This document shows, piece by piece, positions 1 through 5,428 of a stretch of 5,865 nucleotides of DNA (positions are counted from its first letter, which is position 1; each line of letters opens with the position of its first letter). Source of the stretch: Gammaproteobacteria bacterium (GTDB taxonomy: Bacteria; Pseudomonadota; Gammaproteobacteria; Steroidobacterales; Steroidobacteraceae); contig DAIDKA010000077.1 in NCBI GenBank assembly GCA_027451085.1, positions 1 through 5,865 on the forward strand, written 5' to 3'. The position numbers and the translations under genes are program-made. Under the pieces are notes generated by a model. The model was not told the DNA's origin and searched no databases. It saw nothing but the letters and a program-made list of their open reading frames with translations.

Positions 1-370
1 CCACCCGCAGTCCCGCGGCGCGCAGGGCATCGAAGGTGTGCCTGGCGCCCGCGATGAGCGTGGACGCCTCGGCCGCGCGTTCGCGCATGAGCGGACCCAG
101 GTGTTCCATCAGCACGGCGACATCCCCGTCATCGGCAGCACGACCCCTGGTTGCATGCCAGGCCGCGGCCACCGGCGGGTGCGCCAGCAAGGCGCGCACG
201 TGATCGATCTTGGCCTTGCCCATGTCGCGCCGCGCGGTCGGGGCATCGATCGCGACACCCTGGTGCGCGAAGGCCTCGATCAGGGCCCGCACCGGCGCGC
301 AGCAGCCGAAATCCACCATGGTGCCAGCCCAGTCGAAGATCACCAGGTCGAAGCGTTCCTTGAGGCTCAT
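1..370 (-). CDS. phnX: Phosphonoacetaldehyde hydrolase (phosphonatase), 3' end outside window
   Basis: A cytoplasmic HAD-superfamily enzyme that hydrolyses the C-P bond of phosphonoacetaldehyde to acetaldehyde and phosphate. The first 123 residues are visible. FDWAGT at 12-17 is the phosphonatase version of HAD motif I: Asp13 is the nucleophile and Ala15 replaces the usual second Asp. MGKAKIDHVRALL at 50-62 is the cap-domain signature, with Lys54 in the place of the Schiff-base lysine that sets true phosphonatases apart from other HAD enzymes. The spacing after it (a Trp near 70, then a Gly-Arg and an acidic stretch) also follows PhnX. The family is about 270 residues long, so a little over half is missing past position 1. 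The ATG (368-370) overlaps the stop of the upstream oxidoreductase as ATGA, and a GGGAG ribosome site lies at 378-382, so the two are probably co-translated. The look-alike family found beside such oxidoreductases (TIGR03351) is the main alternative, but the cap motif reads as canonical PhnX. Confidence 0.9.
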   Translation of the reverse strand, partial: MSLKERFDLVIFDWAGTMVDFGCCAPVRALIEAFAHQGVAIDAPTARRDMGKAKIDHVRALLAHPPVAAAWHATRGRAADDGDVAVLMEHLGPLMRERAAEASTLIAGARHTFDALRAAGLRV

Positions 371-1503
371 GCCACGGCTCCCGTGTCAAAGAAACTGTTC
401 ACGATCTCCTCGCCGAGAGCGAATCCGGTGGAGGCACCCGCACCAGTGGTCACCGTGGCGACACGCACCTGCGGCGCCGGTGCATCCAGCAGCACCTGGC
501 GGTCCGGGGCAGAGGCATACGTGCCCGTCCAGCGTTCAAGCACCCGCGGCGGCTCGAACCCCAGTGCCTGCCGGAACTCATCGAGAATCAGTTCGTCCAC
601 GCCGGCGTGCCCGAATGGATCGGGGGTCGGCGAATAATGGTGACTGTCGCCCACCACCAGGCTGCCATCAGCGCTCTGCACCACGATCAGATGGACCCCG
701 TTCTCCAGGTGCGGCGCCTGCTCCCGCGCCAGCACGGACTTCAGCGCCGTGGCCTGTGGCAGTTCAGCGTAACCGGGATAACGTCCCAGGCCGAGGTCCG
801 ACATCAGTGCGCCCGGTATGCGGAAGCCGGGGTCCGCCAGACGCAGCATCTGCAGCTTGCAGCGTGTGAGCCGGTAGGTGCCCAGACGTTCGGCGAACAG
901 GCTGTTGAAATCATCCCCCGGACACACCGCCACGCGCGTCGCCCGCAGCATGCCGCGCGAGGTGCGCACCTGCGGTGGCGCCACCTCGATCACGGCGGTG
1001 TCGCGCAGGAAAGTGACACCATGTGCCTGCTGCAGCCACGCCGCGACCCTGGGAATGGCCTCGCGGGACTCCAGCCGCAGCTCCAGGCTGCTTTCAAGCA
1101 CGGCCAGCGCCTTCGGCGCCGGCATTGCCGGGCAACGCCAGCGCGCCTCGGCCGGCGTCAGCAGCCGGCAGCCATCGGCCATCTCGGTCTGCTGGAACGC
1201 CTCCAGCACCGCAACCGATTCAGGGCGCCGGGCAAACATCCAAAGTCCGGTGTGCACGACGGGAATGCCGGCGGCGGCGGCGACCTCGCACCACACATCG
1301 CGTGAACGCCGCGCGCGACGCCACATGTCCCCGCGCTGCTGCCCCGTCACGGTGACAAAACCGAAGTTGCGCACGGAGGCGCCATTGGCCTGGCTGTCGC
1401 GGTCCACCACCACCACCCTGAGCCCGAGACGCGCCGCCGCCAGCGCCGTCGCCAGCCCCACCATGCCCGCGCCCACCACGGCCAGATCAAATCGCTCGGT
1501 CAA
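367..1503 (-). CDS. FAD-dependent amine oxidoreductase of phosphonate catabolism (TIGR03364-like, DAO fold)
   Basis: A 378-residue flavoprotein of the D-amino-acid-oxidase fold (PF01266), probably cytoplasmic. The N-terminal dinucleotide-binding motif is GAGMVG at 11-16, followed by the beta-strand ending in an acidic residue near 34 (VVVVDRD). SVRNFGFV at 43-50, GDSHHY at 285-290 and the C-terminal flavin segment TTGAGASTGFALGEE at 352-366 match the clade associated with phosphonatases. It probably oxidises the amine of 2-aminoethylphosphonate or a derivative (N-methyl or hydroxy) to phosphonoacetaldehyde, taking the place of the transaminase PhnW and feeding the overlapping phnX. The exact substrate cannot be read from sequence. 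The start is TTG at 1501-1503: an in-frame TGA at 1516-1518 blocks any earlier start, and the next GTG codons fall inside the FAD motif. The ribosome site (GGCGGG, 1509-1514) is weak, suggesting low translation. Length is normal and no residues look missing. Confidence 0.87.
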   Translation of the reverse strand: MTERFDLAVVGAGMVGLATALAAARLGLRVVVVDRDSQANGASVRNFGFVTVTGQQRGDMWRRARRSRDVWCEVAAAAGIPVVHTGLWMFARRPESVAVLEAFQQTEMADGCRLLTPAEARWRCPAMPAPKALAVLESSLELRLESREAIPRVAAWLQQAHGVTFLRDTAVIEVAPPQVRTSRGMLRATRVAVCPGDDFNSLFAERLGTYRLTRCKLQMLRLADPGFRIPGALMSDLGLGRYPGYAELPQATALKSVLAREQAPHLENGVHLIVVQSADGSLVVGDSHHYSPTPDPFGHAGVDELILDEFRQALGFEPPRVLERWTGTYASAPDRQVLLDAPAPQVRVATVTTGAGASTGFALGEEIVNSFFDTGAVA

Positions 1504-1512
1504 GTGCGCCCG

Positions 1513-1519
1513 CCGTCAT
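1513..1519 (+). promoter_or_regulatory. Lone Pho-box-like half-site
   Basis: CCGTCAT matches 6 of 7 positions of the Pho half-site CTGTCAT. The 8-mer GTCATGCA (1515-1522) recurs exactly at 1608-1615 inside the main box. It lies 10-16 bp upstream of the oxidoreductase TTG start, has no partner 11 bp away, and is not on an 11-bp phase with the main box. It may be an accessory site or chance. Confidence 0.25.
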
Positions 1520-1524
1520 GCAAG

Positions 1525-1541
1525 TGCGGGTGACACCCGCA
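1525..1541. promoter_or_regulatory. Perfect 17-bp palindrome, candidate operator
   Basis: TGCGGGTG-A-CACCCGCA is a perfect inverted repeat with 8-bp arms around one central base. A one-base centre cannot form an RNA loop without opening the stem, so a DNA site for a dimeric regulator is more likely than a terminator. It lies 21 bp upstream of the oxidoreductase start and about 100 bp upstream of the permease start, so it is best placed to control the minus-strand operon. No regulator gene is visible in the window to pair with it. Confidence 0.5.
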
Positions 1542-1574
1542 ACGTCGCGCAATCGTCGCAATGGTTTGTGTCAG

Positions 1575-1587
1575 TCCTGATACAGGA
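1575..1587. promoter_or_regulatory. 13-bp inverted repeat, possible second operator
   Basis: TCCTG-ATA-CAGGA is an inverted repeat with 5-bp arms and a 3-bp AT centre, close to the middle of the divergent spacer and 7 bp before the Pho-box-like site. Arms this short can arise by chance. Its position between the two transcription units is the main reason to list it. Confidence 0.25.
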
Positions 1588-1594
1588 TCCACCG

Positions 1595-1616
1595 ATGTCA
1601 TGCGCCTGTCATGCAG
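1595..1616 (+). promoter_or_regulatory. Pho box (PhoB-binding direct repeat)
   Basis: ATGTCAT-GCGC-CTGTCAT is followed by GCAG. The two 7-bp units are spaced 11 bp start to start, exactly the layout of the enterobacterial Pho box (CTGTCAT, 4-bp spacer, CTGTCAT). Core identity is 13 of 14; only the first base differs, and the spacers are GC-rich, as expected in a GC-rich genome. The orientation favours rightward activation of the permease. The box ends only 23 bp before the permease ATG. If PhoB replaces the -35 in the usual way, the -10 would fall near 1626-1631 (GATAGG, poor) and the mRNA would have almost no leader. It could also serve the minus-strand operon. Confidence 0.65.
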
Positions 1617-1639
1617 ACACGGCGAGATAGGCGTCCATC

Positions 1640-2953
1640 ATGTCAGACAGACTCAAAGCCCGGCTCGCCCGCGCCCCGACCTGGGTCTTCACCACTTTCG
1701 CCGGCCTCGCCGGCTTCATCACGTACTTTTCCATGTACGCCTTCCGTAAGCCGTTCACGGCGGCGGACTTCGACGGCATGACGGGCTGGCACCATGCGCT
1801 GCAGTTCAAGATCGCACTGGTGATTTCCCAGCTCGTGGGCTATGCCACCGCCAAATTCATCGGCATCCGCGTTGTCTCCGGCATGCACACCGGCAGCCGC
1901 GCCCGGGCCATCCTCGGGCTGATTGCTGCGGCATGGCTGGCGCTGATTCTGTTCGCCGTGGTGCCCGCACCGCTCAAGGTCGTCGCCATGTTCCTGAACG
2001 GCCTGGGACTGGGCATGATCTGGGGCCTGGTATTCGGCTACATGGAGGGGCGCCGCACCTCGGAGATCCTTGGAGCCATGCTGTGCGCAAGCTTCATCCT
2101 CTCCTCGGGCGCCGTGAAGTCCGCCGGGGCGCTGGTCATGCAGCGGCTGCACATACCGGCGCTGTGGATGCCGGCGGTCACCGGGGGACTGTTCATGCCG
2201 GCGCTGCTGCTGGGCGTGTGGGGGCTGGCCTGCCTGCCTCCACCCAGTGCGGCGGACGAGACCGCACGGGTGCGGCGCGCGCCCATGACGACGCAGGAGA
2301 TGCGCAGCTTCCTGGTCGAGTACGGGCTGGGCATCACGCTGCTGGTGATCACCTATGTATTCGCCACGGTGCTGCGCGACTTCCGTGACAACTTCGCGCC
2401 GGAACTGTGGCGGGCACTGGGATACACCAACCCCGCGACGATCTTCACTGTCTCGGAGGTGCCTGTGGCCGCCGTGTCACTGGCCGCCATGGGCATCATC
2501 TTCAGGATCCGCGACAACGCCGGGGCCTTCGCGGCAATCCATGGCGTGCTGCTGGCCGGGCTGGCGCTGCTGGGCGGCGCCACCCTCGCCTTCGATGCCG
2601 GCTGGCTGCACCCGGTGGCATGGATGATCGCCAGTGGCGCCGGGCTGTACGTTGTGTACACGCCGTTCAACGCCATGCTGTTCGATCGCCTGGTCGCGGT
2701 CAGCGGCCGGGTCGCAACCGCCGGGTTCCTGATATACGTCGGCGACTCCGCCGGCTACTTCGGCAGCGTCGCCCTGCTGCTGCTGCGTAACTTCGGCTTC
2801 ACCCATGCGGACTGGCTCACCGTCTTCCGCTACATCATCTACGTCGCAACGGTGACCGGTGTGGTGCTGGTCACCGCATCTTTGCTGTATTTCAGAGCCC
2901 GCGCCGCCGGGCGGCCCTTGAACCTGAAGCTTCCTGCCATGCACAGCCCCTGA
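1640..2953 (+). CDS. DUF5690-family MFS-type permease, candidate phosphonate importer
   Basis: A 437-residue inner-membrane protein with about 12 hydrophobic segments: roughly 15-35, 56-76, 90-110, 112-135, 143-165, 175-200, 228-246, 266-288, 296-318, 324-345, 358-382 and 394-418. A charged loop (201-225) sits between the two six-helix halves, as in the major facilitator superfamily. MYAFRKPFTA (32-41), LRDFRDNFAPELW (245-257), TPFNAMLFDR (341-350) and AGFLIYVGDSAGYFGS (361-376) are hallmarks I recognise from DUF5690 proteins. Arg36 in helix 1 and Arg246 at the end of helix 7 sit where GlpT has its phosphate-binding arginines, so a phosphate- or phosphonate-bearing substrate is plausible. The divergent phosphonate genes point the same way. 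The start is fixed by an in-frame TAG at 1628-1630 and by helix 1 beginning at residue 15; only a weak ribosome site precedes it. The substrate is inferred, not shown. Confidence 0.9.
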   Translation: MSDRLKARLARAPTWVFTTFAGLAGFITYFSMYAFRKPFTAADFDGMTGWHHALQFKIALVISQLVGYATAKFIGIRVVSGMHTGSRARAILGLIAAAWLALILFAVVPAPLKVVAMFLNGLGLGMIWGLVFGYMEGRRTSEILGAMLCASFILSSGAVKSAGALVMQRLHIPALWMPAVTGGLFMPALLLGVWGLACLPPPSAADETARVRRAPMTTQEMRSFLVEYGLGITLLVITYVFATVLRDFRDNFAPELWRALGYTNPATIFTVSEVPVAAVSLAAMGIIFRIRDNAGAFAAIHGVLLAGLALLGGATLAFDAGWLHPVAWMIASGAGLYVVYTPFNAMLFDRLVAVSGRVATAGFLIYVGDSAGYFGSVALLLLRNFGFTHADWLTVFRYIIYVATVTGVVLVTASLLYFRARAAGRPLNLKLPAMHSP

Positions 2954-2965
2954 GACGACCCGGCC

Positions 2966-3012
2966 GTGGCAGGAATGCCACAGTCCAGGCTCCTGGATTC
3001 ACCCGGCGGGTG
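2966..3012. terminator. Cluster of three inverted repeats after the permease gene
   Basis: Three hairpin-capable repeats follow the permease stop: GTGGCA-GGAA-TGCCAC (2966-2981, six-pair stem with a GNRA-type loop), TCCAGG-CT-CCTGGA (2984-2997) and CACCCG-G-CGGGTG (3000-3012). None is followed by a T-run, so this is not a classical intrinsic terminator. It may end or stabilise the permease mRNA, and the last repeat may be a protein site. The call as terminator is tentative. Confidence 0.35.
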
Positions 3013-3041
3013 TTGGTATATCCAGCGGTGATTCGTGGTAT
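3013..3041 (+). promoter_or_regulatory. Weak sigma70-like promoter candidate for hydrolase-ompW unit
   Basis: TTGGTA (3013-3018) and TGGTAT (3036-3041) are spaced 17 bp and match the -35 and -10 consensus at 4 and 3 of 6 positions. Transcription would start near 3048, giving a leader of about 34 nt with AGGGGG (3065-3070) 11 nt before the ATG. No Pho-box-like repeat is visible here. The match is weak and rests mostly on spacing and position. Confidence 0.3.
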
Positions 3042-3081
3042 CGTCAGCGCAAATAACACGATTCAGGGGGCGCATAATCTC

Positions 3082-4710
3082 ATGTGTATACCCAGGCACC
3101 TGGTCGCCATGGCAGTCATCACCGTGCTGCTGTGCGCCTGTGGTGGCTCCGACTCTGGAACCGCCTCGATTGCCACCAGTACCGCACGCGGCACCCTGAT
3201 CCAGGACCCGCCGTATCGAGTGGCCTCGTTGAACGCCATGGCGCTGGGTGCCCAGCTGTCGGCTTCCGCCTCGGGCCAGCAGCTGTTGCAGATTGCCGGC
3301 ACTCCGGCCTGCGGTGTCGATGTCTACGACTTCCAGTACTACACCGTCGGCGCCAAGGGCGAGACCACCACCGCGTCCGGCGCGCTGATGGTGCCCACCG
3401 GCGCGGCGGGGACCTGCAGCGGCCCGCGACCGGTCGTGCTCTACGCGCACGGCACGCAGACCGATAAAGCCGCCAATCTCGCCAACATCACCGATGCGTC
3501 AGACACCGAGGGCATCATGATCGCGGCAATGTTCGCCGCTCAAGGCTACATCGTCGTCGCCCCCAACTACGCCGGCTACGACATTTCCACTCTCACCTAC
3601 CACCCCTTCCTGGACGCCGACCAGCAGTCCAAGGACATGATGGACTCGCTCCAGGCGGCGCGCACCGCCTTGCCCAGCACCTACGCATCGGCCACCAGCG
3701 ACAACGGCCAGCTGTTCATCACCGGTTATTCCCAGGGTGGCTATGTCGCCATGGCCACGCAGCGCGCGATGCAAAGCGCCGGTCAGACCGTCACAGCGGC
3801 GGCGCCGATGTCGGGCCCCTATGCACTGGCCGCCTTTGGCGATCTCATCATGTACGGCGGCGTCAATTTCGGCTCCACGGCGTTTGTACCGATGATCATC
3901 ACGAGCTACCAGCAGGCGTACGGCAACATTCTGAGCTCGATCTCCGACATCTACAGCCCGACGTACACCGGTAATTCGACCTTTGCCGCCGCGAACGGCA
4001 ATGTCCTGCCCAGCACCACGCCGATCGACACGCTGTTCACGGACGGTGTGCTGCCCGAGACGGCGCTGCTCGACAGCACCACACCTGTGTTCACCACCAG
4101 CATGGGGCTCAACGCCACCCAGGCCGCGACACTGACCGCCGCCGCGGCCCTGCCTTCCAGCACCAACTTTCCCACCCCGCCATTCTCGACCGCCCAGTTG
4201 CAGCTGTTCAATTCAGGGTTCGGCAATCCCGGCCTGATCAACAACACCTACCGGACCCAGTACATCCTGGATGCTGCGGCCAATCCCGACGGCCTGATAC
4301 CCAGCGCATCGACCGGCATGCCGGCGTCAGGCCCGCAGAACCCGCTGCGCATTGCGCTGAAAACCAACGATCTGCGCACCTTCAAGCCCACCAGCCCGAC
4401 CCTGCTGTGCGGCGGCGACCAGGACCCCACCGTGTTCTACAGCGTCAACACCGGCGCCATGCAGAACCTGTGGACGGCCGAAGGCCTGGCGGCGCCGCTG
4501 GTCAACTATGTCGACGTCAACGCCGACCCCGCCACCGCCCCCACCCAGCAGCTGGCCGGGATCGAGACCGCCTTCCAGCAGACGATCGCCGGCATCAGCG
4601 CCGCTGCCGGTGGCGGCACCGCCGGGCAGACCGCCGTGGTGGAGAACTACCATGCAACCGTCGCGCCGTTCTTCGCCGCCGTGGCGCGCAGCTTCTTCAG
4701 CAATTTCTGA
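3082..4710 (+). CDS. Lipoprotein alpha/beta hydrolase, secretory-lipase-like
   Basis: A 542-residue predicted lipoprotein esterase or lipase. The N-terminus has Arg5, a hydrophobic stretch and the lipobox LCAC with Cys20, so it should be lipid-anchored in the outer or inner membrane facing outward; Cys at -2 of the lipobox is slightly unusual. The alpha/beta-hydrolase core shows an oxyanion-type HG (123-124, in YAHGTQ), the nucleophile elbow GYSQGG with Ser217, an acidic residue in GGDQDPT (Asp448 likely, or Asp446) and His524 in ENYHATVAPFF. About 200 residues, rich in Ala, Ser and Thr, lie between Ser and Asp and probably form a lid or cap, as in secretory lipases (PF03583-like). The frame is open back to a GTG at 3010, but ATG 3082 is preferred because it places the signal peptide at the N-terminus. 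ompW follows after 13 nt, suggesting one mRNA. The ester substrate is unknown. Confidence 0.88.
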   Translation: MCIPRHLVAMAVITVLLCACGGSDSGTASIATSTARGTLIQDPPYRVASLNAMALGAQLSASASGQQLLQIAGTPACGVDVYDFQYYTVGAKGETTTASGALMVPTGAAGTCSGPRPVVLYAHGTQTDKAANLANITDASDTEGIMIAAMFAAQGYIVVAPNYAGYDISTLTYHPFLDADQQSKDMMDSLQAARTALPSTYASATSDNGQLFITGYSQGGYVAMATQRAMQSAGQTVTAAAPMSGPYALAAFGDLIMYGGVNFGSTAFVPMIITSYQQAYGNILSSISDIYSPTYTGNSTFAAANGNVLPSTTPIDTLFTDGVLPETALLDSTTPVFTTSMGLNATQAATLTAAAALPSSTNFPTPPFSTAQLQLFNSGFGNPGLINNTYRTQYILDAAANPDGLIPSASTGMPASGPQNPLRIALKTNDLRTFKPTSPTLLCGGDQDPTVFYSVNTGAMQNLWTAEGLAAPLVNYVDVNADPATAPTQQLAGIETAFQQTIAGISAAAGGGTAGQTAVVENYHATVAPFFAAVARSFFSNF

Positions 4711-4723
4711 AGCAGGAACACCC

Positions 4724-5425
4724 ATGCGCTGCACCAAAGCCGCCGCCGCCCTGGCAACCCTGTGCGCGGTCTGCTCGCTGCCCGTCCATGCCGACGAAGT
4801 CGACGGCGTTCCGGCCAACACCGTGCGTATCGGCCTGTACGACGTCATCTACCATGCGTCTTCAACCGACATCTCCGGGCCGTTCACGCCCCCCGGCCTG
4901 TCGACGGACATCAAGGATCTGAGCACGCTCTATATCGGCTACGTGCGCAAGCTGTCCAGTCACTGGGTGACCGAACTGGCCCTGGCGCTGCCGCCCCTCT
5001 CGGACACCGTGGGCGCCGGACCAGCCAGCGTCGGCTCCGTGCCCTACAACAACCAGCTGATTGCCAGGGTGCGCTGGCTGGCGCCCACGGCGCTGGTGGA
5101 ATACCAGTTTTTCGATGACAGCAGCAGCTGGCGCCCCTACGTCGGCATCGGCGTCAACTACACCTCGTTCTACGACCGGCGTTCCACCCTGGCCGGCGAC
5201 GAGGCGAGCGGCGGCCCGACCCGCATCTCCCTGACCAACTCGGTAGGTCCCGCCGGCACCATCGGCATCAGCTGGCATCCGCTCCAGCACTGGGAGGTCA
5301 ACGGCTCGTACTCCGCCGCCATGGTCAACAGCACCATGACGACGGACACGGCCGGCGTGATCCGCACGGCGAAAATCCACTTCAACCCCACACCGTTCAT
5401 ACTCTCGGTGGGCTACTCGTTCTAG
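4724..5425 (+). CDS. OmpW-family outer-membrane beta-barrel protein
   Basis: A 233-residue outer-membrane protein. Residues 1-23 form a signal peptide (Arg2 and Lys5, hydrophobic core, cleavage after VHA), leaving about 210 residues, the usual size of an eight-stranded OmpW barrel. Family marks are the first strand TVRIGLYDVIYH, the LSTLYIGYVRKLSSHW segment, PTALVEYQFF, the highly typical RPYVGIGVNYTSFYD (about 143-157) and a terminal Phe in SVGYSF, the signal read by the BAM machinery. OmpW and its relative AlkL are known to pass small hydrophobic molecules across the outer membrane by lateral diffusion. Coupled to the preceding hydrolase, it may take up released acyl products. ATG 4724 is chosen because it gives the signal peptide and has an AGGA site at 4714-4717, six nt upstream. 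The frame remains open further upstream only as a shadow inside the hydrolase gene. Confidence 0.93.
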   Translation: MRCTKAAAALATLCAVCSLPVHADEVDGVPANTVRIGLYDVIYHASSTDISGPFTPPGLSTDIKDLSTLYIGYVRKLSSHWVTELALALPPLSDTVGAGPASVGSVPYNNQLIARVRWLAPTALVEYQFFDDSSSWRPYVGIGVNYTSFYDRRSTLAGDEASGGPTRISLTNSVGPAGTIGISWHPLQHWEVNGSYSAAMVNSTMTTDTAGVIRTAKIHFNPTPFILSVGYSF

Positions 5426-5428
5426 AGG

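Larger units (their letters stand above)
1504..1639. promoter_or_regulatory. Divergent promoter region between oxidoreductase and permease
   Basis: This 136-bp spacer separates two outward-facing start codons and must hold the promoters of both sides. It contains a Pho-box-like repeat, two palindromes and a third copy of the GTCATGC word, listed separately. I find no convincing sigma70 -35/-10 pair in either direction, which fits activator-dependent promoters but does not prove them. Confidence 0.7.

Noticed and set aside
129..389. Minus-strand 86-codon frame over phnX
   Set aside because: It is out of frame with the clear PhnX reading from 370, which carries DWAGT and the cap-lysine motif and simply runs off the window edge.
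607..1305. Long plus-strand open frames across the oxidoreductase gene (also 878-1630)
   Set aside because: They are shadows of the minus-strand flavoprotein: composition is Arg/His/Pro-rich with no domain signal, while the opposite strand carries clear FAD motifs.
3032..3050. CGTCAGC near the hydrolase promoter as a Pho box
   Set aside because: No second unit occurs 11 bp away on either side, and the single unit is a poor match.
3073..3078. CATAAT as a -10 box
   Set aside because: It matches 5 of 6 consensus bases but sits 3 nt before the chosen ATG, so transcription would begin at or after the start codon, and the next ATG (3109) would give a signal peptide without positive charge.
3010..3081. 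GTG start giving a 24-residue extension of the hydrolase
   Set aside because: It would bury the lipoprotein signal peptide inside the protein and would overlap the promoter candidate; ATG 3082 gives a proper signal with lipobox.
2839..3450. Minus-strand open frame spanning the permease end, the spacer and the hydrolase start
   Set aside because: Low-information Gly/Arg/His-rich product, antisense to two well-supported genes and crossing their spacer; no recognisable motif.
4508..4723. Upstream extension of the OmpW frame
   Set aside because: It lies wholly inside the hydrolase gene in another frame, is Pro/Ser/Arg-rich, and would displace the signal peptide; ATG 4724 has a good ribosome site.
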